Assembly (NCBI GenBank): GCA_051453625.1
Contig: JBOZIK010000001.1
Coordinates: 109,638,192 to 109,702,191, forward strand
DNA: 64,000 nt
Reading direction: 5' to 3'
Source of the DNA: Welwitschia mirabilis
Lineage: Eukaryota; Gnetophyta; Gnetopsida; Welwitschiales
How positions within the stretch are numbered: the first letter of the stretch is position 1; the number at the start of each line of letters is the position of its first letter. The translations under genes and the position numbers were made by a program. The notes beneath the pieces were generated by a model. It saw only the letters and a program-made list of their open reading frames with translations. It searched no databases and was not told the origin of the DNA. Positions 36,821-49,070 of the stretch are shown piece by piece.

Positions 36821-38867
36821 TAGCCTTCCACTTAGCCTTTATCAGTTCCTAATAAAACATAGGTGAAAAACCACAAATGCAAGCCAATTTACCTTATTAA
36901 AAATCAATTTGAGAATTATAAAATAGGCTCATAAAAGAGATCACATAGAAAAATATCATGTAATACATAATATGTATGAAGTAAACATTTTAAAAGTTAT
37001 GAAAGCACTAAAATAACTTAAGAATTTGTAAAAATGATCCATGAAAATGGGTCCTACTCCCTTAAGAAAAATAATACATCCTGTGTTGGCTAATAAAGTA
37101 AAGAAAATAGATAGGAATAAGAAGGAAAATAATGGGTGTTTTTCAAATTGGATAAATTTATAAATTAAGTGCAAAGTTAAGTAATGTTAGATTGGAAAAA
37201 TATAGATGTATGAAATATTTTGATAAGCAAAGAAAGATTAGACAATAAAACTTTTTTTATCATAAAATGATTATGAGCAGTGTTGAAACTTTAAAAAACT
37301 AAAACTAAACATCACAAAGTTTATAAGGAAATTCATCCAAGTAAGAAATTGACTCTTTATTAAAAATTGGTAAAGAAAGCATTAAATGTTAAGGTCCTAA
37401 AAATGATAAGAAAATATGGAAATGGCTTTGAAACAACTAACCAAATAACAAAAGAAAACAAAAATAATGGACATAATGCAACATAAAGAAGATAGCCTAC
37501 CTATCTAAATTTCAACTTAGTAGAATCTTTTGAAAGAAACCATAAAATCAATTAATTTTAAAATTCATGACTTAATGTATTAAAAAATTCCCATTTGATG
37601 AGGTAGTGTTTATGACAATGCTAAAAATTAAATGATTTAAATAATAAATGATAAGACTAAAGAGTTGCTAGAAAATAAACTCACCTATTTACATCTTAAA
37701 ACAAACATTTAAATCTTAAGAAATAAAATGATCATGTAGAAAGACTAATAGTCTAAGAAACAAGAAATGATTCTGATGATACGAAAAAAAATACTGATCC
37801 CTTAGCTCTCATATTACACTACCAAAGCCTTCTCTTAGAAAATTTTTCTCTAGTGTACTTGTGATATGACATTATGGTAACCATGTTTTTGAGCTATCTC
37901 AAATATAAAACATCATGGCCTTATTTCACTTACAAATGAAACATTCCACATAACCAACCACTCCAAAAGATAAAGGTAAAGTCATAAGATGAAAATAGAA
38001 AAGAACATCCCTAAACAATATAAGACCTTTTCATTATTAAGAAAAACATAAAAAATAAAGCATCTTCATTTAAACTAAAATTCATAAATGCATGAATGTC
38101 TTAAGATTGAGTTAATCCAATCTTACCACTATAAAATGCCCAAGTCAAAGACTACTAATAAAAATAAATATATGTCATATTTGAAAGATGATTAAATAAC
38201 ATCATAATGGCCTCTAAAGGAAAAAGCTAAGAGAAAATTCAGAAGGTTGCTCATATATTTCTAATCTTTGTCGATTAACTTTCTGAGAATTTCTTTAGTG
38301 GTTAAGTTAGAAATCTCAATAGAGAAATTAGAATGTACTTTCTCAAGTAAAAAATAAGGACCTAATCATAGATTAATTTATTGTCAAAGCCAAAATCATA
38401 AACACATAAGAGGAAAAAGGAAATACAAAAGAAAATTAAAATAAAGTTTATTCAAATCCTAAAATCTATTCAACACTTTTATTAAAAAGAAAGAAAAAGG
38501 AAAGGATTTGGTTTAATAATATAAGGATATTACATTCTTTCAAAGAAATAAGTCCCAAATCAAATGTTCATTAGATGCAATTATTTTTGAGTATAATCAA
38601 TTAAAGGAAGTGAAGAATAGCAGGTAAATCTCTATAAGATCATATAAAAGCATAAATTTTATAAGTTAAAGGGGAGATTAATGTTGAATTTTATTTAGAA
38701 AAAAGATTTTCATTGATTATAAGAGTTTTTTTCATTTTATCATCATAAAGAAAAATATGTTCTAGTTTAGTAGGAATATTTTTCAGATTTAAATTCAAAT
38801 TATGATTTTTAATTATTGGCTCATGTAGTGGACAATCTCCATTAAGGTGTGAGTTTTTAATTAATAG
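36821..38867 (-). other. 3' internal region of copy B, no recognised pol
   Basis: The part near 37850-37960 matches, reverse-complemented, about 50100-50200 of copy C and 40-100 of copy A, so this is a shared noncoding 3' region. A weak 'LPAI(I)' word at about 38600 might be the start of a pre-RT segment, but nothing that follows resembles RT. The 72-codon frame at 36956-37174 is not recognisable. Confidence 0.45.
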
Positions 38868-39520
38868 TTAGACTTTCTTGCAATCTAAGGGATTTATTTC
38901 TTTTTCATTTTGATCTAAAAATTCATGCCCTAAATCAGATGTATCACTAACTTCTAAATTTTTAATTTCAAGTGGAATAACATAAAGTATAATCTCATGT
39001 AATATTGATTCTCTTTCTTCAAGGGAATGATGTTGAAGAAATAAAGTTGGTTTGATTTTACTTTCTATATTCATTTTATCATCACCTAGGTTTTTTTTAG
39101 TTACATCAAAAGCTCTAATTATAAATGTTTTATTTTTCAGGTAATACTTCATCATTCTAGTTCTAGTATCAATAATGCAATGGGCTATTGTACCAAAGGT
39201 TCATCTTAAAAGTAATGGATATCCTCTATTGTGTTTGACTTCTATGACAATTACATCTATTGAATAGTAGGCCTTTTGAATTTGAATCACTAAATCTTTG
39301 ATGATCCCTAAGGGTTTCTTAATCAAAGTATCTGCTAAATTTAAAAGAATATAAGTAGGCTCTAATCTATCCTCTAAATCAAGTATTTTATAAATGTGTA
39401 GTGGCATGATATTAACACTTAATTTAATATTAATTAATTTTTCTAATATTTTTTCTTAATGTAACATTTACTACTACTGCCCCTGGATCTTTAAATTTAA
39501 GAGATCTTTGTAACAATAAA
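38868..39520 (-). pseudogene. Ty3/gypsy Tat/Athila-type protease of copy B
   Basis: The minus strand reads LLQRSLKFKDPG (about 39490-39525), then past the decayed active site NIMPLHIYKILDLEDRLEPT, LNLADTLIKKPLGIIKD and DVIVIEVKHNRGYPLLL (39201-39407). This is the family pattern 'DLGAS.N.MPLSIYK.LGL..L.PT...L.LADRS...P.GI..DV.V.V..F..P.DFVVL......PIILGRPFL'. After one stop it continues with DTRTRMMKYYL to 38868. The Asp of the active site is lost among stops near 39410-39440, and the 95-codon tail ends in an acidic region. Confidence 0.75.
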
Positions 39521-41150
39521 TTCATGAGGGATTGTGATAAAAAGAATTTGCTAGGAATAACTCTTTTTTGTTTTGTTCTTGTTAAGTATTTTCATAGTTT
39601 TGAGTACCTTATATTTTATTAAAAAAGTTTCCAAAAGAGTAATTTTATGCTCACATTTTTTATTAAGGATTTAAGATGTTTGTTGAAATTTGAATTGTTA
39701 TTAAGCCTATCAGGTTATGATGTAGCTAGATGTTTTTTTGATTATTGTGAAGAATTTTTTTTATTATTTTTACTTAGAGAAGGGAAGTTATAAAATTCTA
39801 ATATTTCATTGCCTTACTTTTCTTCATCATCTCTAGTGTCATTTTGGGAGGCTGATGCTTCATAAGGAGAAGGGTTTACTTCATGTCTACTTCTTGTCAC
39901 AATCTTATAGTCTCTTCTTACTTCATTAGGGTTTCGTAAGGGTTGTATAGCCAATGTTCCTTGTGGTCTTTAATTTTCCAACATGATTTTTTGAAGAACA
40001 TTTACTAAGTTTTCAATGTTGACATTTTGTTTTTCTTGTAATTATATAAGAGTAATAATAAAGTTTTGAAGAGAATCATTTTTATTTTAGAAATTTAATG
40101 GATTTAATTGAAATTTTGAGTTTTGAAATTAGTTTTTAAAAGGTTAAAAATTGTTTTAAAAATATCTATTCAATCTAGGTTATTCCTGAATTTAATTTTT
40201 AAAAATTGGAATTGTTTGATTAAAAGCACAAACTTATTTACATATTTTGTCTTTGTATATTGGTAATAATGGATAATCCTTGGTAATCTGATAACTATCC
40301 TCACATAAATCACAAATAACATAAAATTTCTCTTAGTTGCTAATTTAGCATCTAAAATCAATTTAATATATTTATCTAGATTATTGTAAAATATTTAACT
40401 AGATTTACAAGGTTGTATTCTACCTCTTTTTCTTGTATAACTTCTTTCAAATCTTTGACGAGTTACGCTATAGTGTGGTTTACCTTTAATGTTAGCCAAA
40501 TTTAGCTTACCTCTATAAGTTTCTTCAATATTTTCCAAGCAATTTTTAATGTGAGGTTTATAAGGTTTCCACACAAGAGAAATTTATAAGTTGTTTTGTG
40601 TGATGATCTAGTTCACTATAAAAGTAGTTAACTAGTTCTTATTATGAATTGCTATAAAGAACTGTTCATATGTGGAAGCATAATCCTCATTTAGTTGTTG
40701 TTGAAAGTTTATTACCTCCTTTTTTCTTTTTTTAGTTGTTTTTTCACTCATGAATCGTTTGATAAAGGTTTCCTAGATTTGATCTCAAGTTTTTAAATTC
40801 TTGTAGGGTATGTTTTTTACCCAATTTTTAGCTTTTTCTTTTAATGTTATAAGAAGGATTATCATATATGTTCTATCACTAACCTTTTACTTTCCATTCC
40901 CCAAGGTAATAATTAATTATTCTATGTCCACATTGTGTTGGACGGGATTCTCATCATACTCACCACTAGTGGTTAGATAGGCATTAAGGTTTTTTAGCTC
41001 AACATGATCTCCTGGGAATAAATCAAAAGGGATTTGAATTTCTTCTTTCTTATTTGCTAATAATTCCCTTAGGATAAGATTTTGATTAAGACAAAGGGTT
41101 AAAGTACCTATAATTTGTTTTTGCTTTTGGGTAGTGATCGACATTGTAAA
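39521..41150 (-). pseudogene. Ty3/gypsy gag of copy B
   Basis: It opens MSITTQKQKQIIGTLTLCLN on the minus strand (41144-40917, 75 open codons), about 640 bases inside the primer site. After a stop, broken frames near 40640-40760 show FIKRFMSEKTTKKKKEE and a QLNEDYASTYEQF-like stretch, which resembles a gag capsid core (F..RFFP.., then a Glu/Gln-rich helix with EQF). No intact zinc knuckle is seen. It would have encoded the capsid protein, followed by the protease at 38868-39520. Confidence 0.6.
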
Positions 41151-41782
41151 CTAATTCTTTCCTCCTATATTTTCTTCCACAATATTTTCTTTAACAGGAT
41201 TTAATTCAGAAAAAATAAATTCAAAGGAAATATTATGTGTGTATAAAGATTGTTTTTCCAATTTAATTTTAAAGTCTATTAATCCTTTTCTAATGTTTTC
41301 CTCTATTAATAGCCTTCTTTCTAATATTGCTTTCTTGGACCAATAATATCACAGTACCCTATAAATAGAAAATAATAATAAAATAAATAATAAATAGTCA
41401 TCCTAACTAACATGGGAATGATAAACATAGAGATTAGAAAATAAAAACTTAATAGAGTGAAAAACTAAAAACTAAAAAAACACAAGATATCATCCTCTAG
41501 TCATCCAGATGATAAAGGAGATGATAAAGACCAATTGTTGTTATGATAATAGAAAATCAAAATCTAAAAAAAAAAAAAATGAAGGCATAGACTATCATCT
41601 TGACTATCATGAGTATGACAGAGGGGACGATGGTTATTTTACTGCTGAAACCATAACTAAAATACTATAAATAGAAAATATATGGCTCCTAATTAAAATA
41701 CAATGTCACTATGGATAAATAACTAAGTAGAAATCTAATGTAATCATCTAAATGATAATAATTCTTATGCTTCTTAGCAATC

Positions 41783-41804
41783 TTTCTTGGAAATGTTACT
41801 AATT
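41783..41804 (-). other. Decayed primer binding site of copy B
   Basis: Just inside the 5' LTR the minus strand reads aaattagtaacatttccaag. Copy C has aattttggtattattgtcag at the same place (47327-47350). Both look like decayed forms of the Tat/Athila primer site 'TTTGGCGCCGTTGCCGGGGA', with C to T and G to A changes. Confidence 0.5.
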
Positions 41805-42797
41805 TGTTGTGGTGCATATTTTTTCATGCACACTCTAGTATGAATGGGAGTGACTCAAATGTTATATCTTATTAAAAACTTATGAAAGCAGAATTTTTAC
41901 CAATGTAAAGTAACTAAAATTGAATAAAAATGCAAGAAATAAATATGCAATGCAAATTCTAATATAACTAAATCTAATGCAAAAAAAATCTAAACTTCTT
42001 TCTTATACTTTCTTTCATCCTTAATAAAGGCTACCTTAAGACCTATATTACTAATGAAACTATCACCAGTTCAAGGGAAACATAAATCATAAGGGACATC
42101 TAATAGGACTAAATGCACAAATGAAAACAAAGTTTTATATTAAAAGGAACTAACATCTAGGTTACAAAATAGCCTAGCCTCAATGGAGCATGCATATCCC
42201 TTTACTAAGGAAATGTCTTTCTGCAACTCTCGAGATGGATCTTTTTCCCTTTGATCTTCTATCATGAGAATTTCTAGTGCATCAAAAATAGAGAGGAGAG
42301 TTGAAGGAGGAGAGGGTCTTATTTATAGGGTTACATAGCAAAAAATGATAACAAAAGGCAGTCCAAAATGCACTTCATTACAAAAAAGAAATAGGTGAAA
42401 TAATCAAAGGTTGGCTGTTAGTGTCGATTATAGTGTTATCCTAGATGTCATCCAGATGATATAGGGGATGGTCACTCTTTACAAAAGATGACTTATTAGA
42501 TAACTCAGTAATCCATATCAGAATCAGATAGTGTTAACGTCCTAGCTATAATGAGGATGATAGAGAAGATGACAGTCTTCTTTGTTCATTTCAGTGAGGA
42601 AAGGCTAGCCTTTCTGTTAGTAATCTTCCTCTAAACCTTTGTGTGTCAAAATATGACTTAAATGATTTAAATAGTACTAAGAATTATACATTTCTGAGAT
42701 CTTCTATTAATTCTTCAAAATCCTCAGAATTTATGTAGATGTCTTGTGAAATATCTCATAAAACCCCATAAAAAACATACAATTTGGGAGCACATCA
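41805..42797 (-). repeat. 5' LTR of family-T copy B
   Basis: The minus strand starts TGATGTGCTCCCAAATTG and ends near gcaccacaaca next to the primer site. It aligns with the 3' LTR at 35846-36820, including a TATA-like box at 42317-42328. It lies inside a chromovirus integrase reading frame. Confidence 0.8.
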
Positions 42798-43560
42798 GTC
42801 CTAGATCTAGCAAACTTATGGAAATTTCATAGATCCTTTCATACATTACCTCAAATGAAAAACATTTAAATGAGGCTTAATAACCCTAGTTATAAGTGAA
42901 TTCTACTAAATGAAGATAGTCTTCCCACCTACCTAGATTACCTACCACATAACTCTTTAGGACATTTTCCAACATGTGATTTACTCATTCTTTTTAATCA
43001 TCTATTTATAGATTAAAACCTGTGTTAAAATGTACCTAAGTACCTAGTTTTTTAACATATTCTTGTTAAATGTTTGATACAAATTTTGGATCTCTGTTAG
43101 AAATAATAATTTTAGGAACTCCATGTAAATGGAATACTTATCTTATAAAGTGAGCTGTAATTTCTTCTATAGTGATAGTTGTTACTAAAGTTTGTCATCT
43201 TCATGAGCCAATCCACATATACAAATATAGCATTGTTTTGTTTAGTAGTAATTGATAAGTCTATAATAAAATTTATAGTAATTTCCTTCCATTTCTAGGA
43301 TAGTATCCCCAAGTATTTTAGGAAGGTATTGGCTTTTGCTATTCCACTTTAATGGCTTAACATTGTAGATAACCTTTAATAAAATCTTTAATTTTCAACT
43401 TCTTTCTTAGCCAATAATACTACATTCTTAAGATAATATGCATTTTTGCAAAACATGGATAACCTATGTATGAGAATTATTATGCTTCTCTAAGTAAAGA
43501 AGGATGCCAAGGTTCATTATAAATACAAACTTAATTTCTTATCATTAAGATTCGATCTAA
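42798..43560 (-). pseudogene. Chromovirus-like integrase of copy 2 (5' part, interrupted at 42797)
   Basis: Minus-strand motifs in order: a zinc-binding region with GYPCFAKMHIILRM and FIKGYLQCQ (about 43380-43450), matching 'GH.G..KT......YW..M..D...F...C..CQ'. Then comes WKEITINFIIDL (about 43270-43310), matching 'W..I.MDFI.GLP', with Asp now Asn. GVPKIIISNRDPKFVS (about 43070-43120) matches 'G.P..IISDRDPRFTS', where the first Asp is Asn and the second is kept. VNHMLENVLKS (about 42945-42980) matches 'VNQ.LE..LR'. The frame stops being recognisable at the LTR boundary and resumes at 35845. Confidence 0.75.
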
Positions 43561-43739
43561 AGTTAAGTATTAAAAAAAAATCTCTTACTTATTCATTAGT
43601 TCATTCCGAATTTCTTTAGATGCCTTGTCTTTGGTATTTGTTTATTGAAATTTTCTATTAATAGATGTGAATTTAAGGTTATATTCATATTTCACTAGTA
43701 ATTCCATCCACTTTCATTGTCTTATGTTTAAAAGAGGCT

Positions 43740-44150
43740 ATTTCTAGAAAATTATAAATTTTTGTGCTTAGTATTTACTTGAAATTTTATTTTTAAAAAA
43801 TAATGCCTCTATACTTTTAATGTATGAATAATGGCTAATAATTTTATATCATGCACTGAGGAGTTGCATTCATGATTATTTAATTTGGATGATTCATAGG
43901 TAGTTAATATTCCTTTTTACATCAAAACTGAACCTATTCCTTTTTCACAAGCATCCATTACTACTCAAAGAATTTTATTCATTTTTAAAATTTTCAAGAT
44001 TGCATTGTAATCAGTAAGAGTCTAATCTATAAAAATGATTCTTTACACCTATCATAAAAATAAAATGTATCTTTATCCTTAGTTAAATGTATTATTTGGC
44101 TTGTAATTTTTGAAAAATCTTGGATTAAATACATATAAATTTATGCAAGA
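43740..44150 (-). pseudogene. Chromovirus-like RNase H of copy 2
   Basis: The minus strand at about 43790-43890 reads KLNNHECNSSVHDIKLLAII then HTLKV, matching 'LK.HE.NY..HDLELLAVVHALKIWRHYL'. It is on the same strand and in the expected order between RT and integrase. Confidence 0.7.
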
Positions 44151-44349
44151 ACAAGAAAATATTTTACTTTAGTGTAGGCTTTTGATTCAGGCCATTTTCT
44201 TATAGCTTGTACCTTAATAGAGTTGGTTCTTAAGACTTCTTTAAATATGATGCATTCAAATAAGCAATTAATTTCTTAAAGTACTTACATATTCTTAAAT
44301 TAAATGTTAAAATATTTTCGTTAATTGATTATAAAACTAACTTTAGAGG

Positions 44350-44960
44350 TTTAACATGGTCATCCATCGTTTTTAAATAAACTAAAATATTATTCATTAA
44401 AAAATAATACACTACTCTAGATAGGAATGAAAAATATTATTCATTAGTATCATAAATTTAGTAGAAGAATTTGTAAGATCAAAAGGCATAACCATGAACT
44501 AAAAGTGGCTATATCTAAATTTAATTCCATTTTTACAACATCTTCTTCTTTCATATGAATTTGATAATGCATAACTTTAAATCAATTTTAGAGAAATACC
44601 TTAATCCTTCTAGTTAATCAAAATGATTATTAATTTGAAGTAAATGATATTTATCCTTTATGATTACCTTGTTTAGTTAGTGGTAATCAATGCAAAGCCT
44701 AAGAAATCCATCTTTCTTCTTAATAAATAAAACTGATGCTTTTTAACATGATACATTACCTCTAAATTTATCTTTATTTACCAATTATTTAATCTAGCTC
44801 TTTACGTTTAATGATGAAAAACCTATATGATGCTCAAGAGATAGGCTATGCTTTTAGGATAATATTAATTCCATGTTTAATTTTCTTTGTAATGGTAATC
44901 CAACCTTAAATATTTCCTAAAATTCATATAGCTTAGTAGGCAACTATACTTCTTCTTCTT
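44350..44960 (-). pseudogene. Chromovirus-like reverse transcriptase of copy 2
   Basis: The minus strand at about 44670-44740 reads ASVLFIKKKDGFLRLCIDYH then LNKVI, an excellent match to 'AP.LFVKKKDG..R.CIDYR.LNKVT'. YSHFxFMVMPFDLTNSS (about 44470-44520) matches 'Y..YEFLVMPFGLTNAP'. The catalytic Asp pair that should follow is lost to stops and substitutions near 44420. A short (TTC)n tract sits just upstream at 44949-44973. Confidence 0.8.
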
Positions 44961-44973
44961 CTTCTTCTTCTTT
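44949..44973 (+). repeat. (CTT)n microsatellite
   Basis: Eight units of ctt in a row. It lies within the protease-RT interval of copy 2. Confidence 0.9.
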
Positions 44974-45540
44974 TTTGTTACTATGATACAAAATAACTGA
45001 GTTACCTTTATGGATTTATTTATTTCTTTATTTCTCATGAATATAATATATTTTATTCTCTTCTCACCTTTTAAAATTCATTCTCTAAATGGAGTGGGAA
45101 TAAGTATGGTTCCCTTTCTAGATTAATCTTTAACAGTATACTTTCCTGGAAAGTACATTCCTAGAATTGCATCATATTTTCTAATATCAAAAACATCAAA
45201 TTTATTGCCAAAATCTAAATGATTAGTTATAAAAATTAAATGTAAAAAGTGATTTGATTGTGTGATTCTTTTTTCCTACAAATTCTACTTTAGAAGTTGA
45301 TTCCCTAATAATTTTATTTTACAAAAGAGTTGTAACATTAGAAGAAATAAAATTATTACTAACACTATAATCTATGACAAACACAATAGGTAAATTTTCT
45401 AAAAAATGTTTAAATTTAATTATAAAAAAATGGTTTTGTACAAAACATAATTACATTATCATGAATAATCTTTTTATTTCTTATTTATATCCTTATAATA
45501 TAGTGAGCTAGTTATGATTTGTGTCCTCCTTCTTCTTAGA
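44974..45540 (-). pseudogene. Protease interval of copy 2, decayed
   Basis: It lies between the zinc knuckle and RT on the minus strand, where the aspartic protease should be. I see no convincing D-(S/T)-G motif. Words around 45120-45400 are in the expected place only. Confidence 0.35.
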
Positions 45541-46068
45541 GCAATTTCTAATTGTATGACCCTTCTTTCTACAATAATGGAAAACAATTGCTACATAACT
45601 TTGACTTATGACATTTATTAAAGTTAAGGGTTTTCTTATCTTACTTTTTGGATAACTATTATTACCATTTGGACCAACATTAGGTTCTTTATTTTTTATG
45701 CTACCTCCATATACTATTTGATCTTTAAATATACTCCTTATAGAGACTTCTTGGTGAGTTTGAAATTTTGCTAGCTTTTGGAATCTATTAAGACTCTTTT
45801 TTCCTAGTCTTAAGCACTTAATCTACATCCTTACATTCTTAATAAAGTAATCAGGAAGAAAAGCCTTTTTAATTTCCTCTATCGATTCCATTCACTTAAC
45901 TTAATCATTTCTCATTGACTTAAGTAACCCCATCATGTTGTAGCATCTTGTATAAGAAACATCACTACATATCGATCTTATAAATGATTATTATCATTAT
46001 TTATCCTAAAGTGGTTTTTGATATACTATAACATTATAGTGCTTCTCCACAAGATCTTGAAAAGATAA
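45541..46068 (-). pseudogene. Chromovirus-like gag C-terminal part of copy 2 with zinc knuckle, truncated
   Basis: The minus strand reads SIEEIKKAFLPDYF, then LNRFQKLAKFQTH (about 45740-45910), like the gag pattern 'W...K.AFL.RFFP' and 'V..Y...F..LA'. A zinc knuckle HYCRKKGHTIRNC (about 45545-45590) keeps three of four C-X2-C-X4-H-X4-C ligands, the first Cys being Phe. The N-terminal gag is cut off at 46068, where the plus-strand copy C LTR begins. Confidence 0.65.
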
Positions 46069-47326
46069 TGTTGTAATGTTAAATTATATGTATTTGATGG
46101 AGTATTCTGAGTACTTTTGGAAGACATTTACATAGGTTTAGATAAAATTCTAATGACTATGAAGAGTCAATGGGATAATCACAAAACATGTAATTCTTGA
46201 AATATTTAGAGAAGTTTTAAGTATATTTTAATACTTATAATTTTGAGGAGAAAATTAATGATGTAGAAGAGTAATTTCTTTTAGTTAGAATGCTTTAGAA
46301 GCCTATTTTTTCCTATGTTGTCTAAATAATAAGTAGGAAAATAGTGATGCTAATATAGATTCTAGACTAAAGGACTGACTAAGAGGCTAGAAGATAATGA
46401 ATCACTCTTATTATAGGGTATTATTCCCATTATAATCTAAATGATAAGAAGGATGATAACTATTTGATATGAATAAATTGAATTATCTTTCTAATGGAAT
46501 TATGGTCCCATATGAATTGCTAGGGTTTATTTTCTAACTTATACGATTTTACATCCAAAATATTTAATGTAAAACTATAAAAACCCACTTTTGCTCACTT
46601 TTAATTCATCTTTTATAATATAAAGTCTTATGATAGGAGATTAAAGGGTAAGAGATCCATCCATAGCTATCGAGATAAGTCTTCCTTATTATTTAATTGA
46701 GTATCCTCCATTAAGATTCTACTACATCATAAGTGAAGGCTTGATTTATTTAAATATTAATATAAGACCTATTTTACTTCTATTGTATGAACGTCCCTTA
46801 TGGTCTAAGTTTATAATGATTTTATGATAGCTTCATAGTTGATTTAGATCATAAGGACAACCTTCATTAAGGCTGATATTGTTAGTTTAGATCTTGAATT
46901 TCATTCATATTGCATTTACATATTTGCATTTATTGATATTTTATTCAATGTATCTTATATATTATATTGGTTAGGAATAAGTAATAGTTCTTTTTTTTTT
47001 ATCTAAGGACTAATATTTGTGATAGAAAAATTGGTAATCAAAATAATTCATTATTTAGATTTATTACATCTGCATTTCATCTATATGCATTACATCATCA
47101 TGCATTTTGCATTGTATTTTTGCATAGTTATTATTTTCATTTATTTCAAAGTGAGAGACTAAAAATAATTTATTAAATTAATTCTCTAACTTCTAGCCCT
47201 AGTGTCTTTAATGGATTATAACATTTAGGTCTAAATCCTATCTGTATAAGTGTATGTTTTTCTAGAAGTATTTGTGATTGATAGGATTTACTCAAGGACT
47301 TGAAGATTTCATAAATTTACACAACA
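46069..47326 (+). repeat. 5' LTR of family-T copy C
   Basis: It begins TGTTGTAATGTTAAATTAT, contains a TATA-like actataaaaaccc near 46573, and has the gataggagat / gatccatccat block at 46630-46670. It ends with ttacacaaca directly before the primer site. It aligns with 51448-53303 and, at lower similarity, with 2094-3330. Confidence 0.75.
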
Positions 47327-47350
47327 AAATTTTGGTATTATTGTCAGTAA
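47327..47350 (+). other. Decayed Tat-type primer binding site of copy C
   Basis: The sequence aattttggtattattgtcag follows the LTR. It resembles 'TTTGGCGCCGTTGCCGGGGA', the usual Tat/Athila primer site, with every mismatch a C to T or G to A change or close to one. Confidence 0.55.
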
Positions 47351-48052
47351 AGGTTGCAGAATCTAGAGGATTATCACTATCCAAATAAGTACATTAGATT
47401 TTGATTTAAGTTATTTATCTATATAGTGTTATATTTTACTGTAGATTCAATAAGTTTATCTTTCATAATTTTTCATTTTAATAGTATTTATAATCTCTAT
47501 CTTCCCCTCTATCATCTAGACAACTAGGTGGATGATGGTCTAAAAACTAGTAATTTCTAATTTTACACAATAAAATTTTTATTTTTTAATAATATAATAA
47601 AGTCAACATCATCCTATCTATTATTTAGACATCTAGGTAGATAACTATTAGTAGTTTTATTTTTTATTTTAATTTTTTTGTAGTTATGTTTTTCCTTTTA
47701 TTTCTATAAATACCTATTGGTTATCCTCCATATAATTTAGATGATCAATAGGACAATGATTTTATGTATCTTTTAAGTGTTAAGAATTGAAATAATTCTA
47801 GTGAAAATATGAAATATTAGAGGGAATAGAGATTAATATTTACTTTGAACTTATATTTCTTATCATCTCGATTAATCCTTCTTATTTTATCCTTTTCATA
47901 TATTAAATAAATAATGATAAAAGAATCCTTAAAGAAATTCTTTCTGAAAGGAGGTAAAACTTTATAAATTATAAGGAAAATCATAAGAAAACACTTTGAG
48001 AAATCTTTATTGAAAGAGGGAAAATAATACCAAATGATGTTGAGAATAGGAA
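47351..48052 (+). other. 5' leader of copy C
   Basis: No coding motif is present. It holds two short stretches of type cc(c/t)tctatcatctagacaact (about 47510 and 47640) that resemble words in the LTRs and 3' regions of the family. Confidence 0.4.
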
Positions 48053-49070
48053 TTGGGGCCCTTTTTCTTTTTAATACTCTTATATTTCCCCTCTTCTTTT
48101 AAGACTTCATATGAAAATGATAGTAGAAATTTTCAACATTTCAAGAATTCCACCTCTTATAGAGAAACATCCTACAAATATTACCAATCATCTTTCATGA
48201 ATTACTATGAAGAAGAAGATCTATATCCCATAATTTACTATGAAGATAAAAATGACTCAATGGAAGAAATAATTAAGGAAATGAAGAAGAGGAAAGAAGA
48301 TACTAATAAGAACCTAGAAAATCTAACTGAAATCTTTCAACAAACAATCTTATAAAATCAAAATTCTTTTACAACATAACATCTTCAAATCTATCCTACT
48401 ACATCATAACTTGAGGAAAATTAGAAAAACTAAGAAATAAGTAATAATGATTCTTGATTTCAAATAGAAGATGAGACTTTAGATTAAATTTCAACATTTA
48501 AATCAATTTTTCAACAATAAGGATGAGAATGATTATTCATTAGGTGATGATATTAAGCTATTAGATTATATTTCTAATATCCCTTTACTACTAGAAAATC
48601 TAAATGAGGAATCCATTTATGAAGAATCTAAAACTTTTTAATCTATGATGAGAATGATGCTCAAATTTCTCTTGATGATGTTTTTAATGAAGTTAACGAA
48701 AATGAGAACAATAATCAATAAGAGAAAGAAGATATAATAAAAAACAATGATAAATAAAGTGAAGAGACAATTCAACAAAATAATGATAAAAGATAATAAT
48801 GAAGAAAAGAAACATAATAAGGGACCCATAGTGATTCAATCAAACTTCATAGAGGATAGACTTGTTCATTCCAATACAATAAACCAAGCTAAAAACTTTT
48901 ATCATTTTTATCCATCTATTTCATTTGTGCTTTTATATCAAACTCCAAATCACATCCTTCCTTATATTTCTTCTTTCACCTTATCTTGTGATCTGGATCA
49001 TGATAATATTTTTTCATCTCTTCCACTTAAACCTTCATGTAATTTTCAAAAACTAAATCCCTTTTCTTAA
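48053..49070 (+). pseudogene. Unrecognised, possibly gag-derived coding remnant of copy C
   Basis: Two open stretches lie here: 48053-48355 (100 codons) and 48747-49070 (107 codons). The first has a Tyr/Ser/Asn-rich middle, then a charged helix MEEIIKEMKKRKEDTNKNLE. The second starts with Lys/Asn-rich sequence (NNEEKKHNKGPIVIQ). Position after the primer site and leader, and the charged coiled-coil look, suit the C-terminal region of a Tat/Athila gag. I found no capsid core or zinc knuckle, so this is inference from place and composition. Confidence 0.35.

Larger units (their letters stand above)
35846..42797 (-). mobile_element. Family-T LTR retrotransposon copy B, non-autonomous (gag-protease only)
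   Basis: The element has two LTRs (35846-36820 and 41805-42797), a Tat-type primer site, gag, protease and a polypurine tract, all on the minus strand. RT, RNase H and integrase are not seen. After protease come about 2 kb that I cannot assign to pol, part of which matches the 3' regions of copies A and C. The flanks are two halves of one chromovirus integrase, so insertion into that gene is clear. The bases next to the LTRs (aggac and aagag on the minus strand) match at only 3 of 5 positions, as expected after long decay. Confidence 0.75.
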
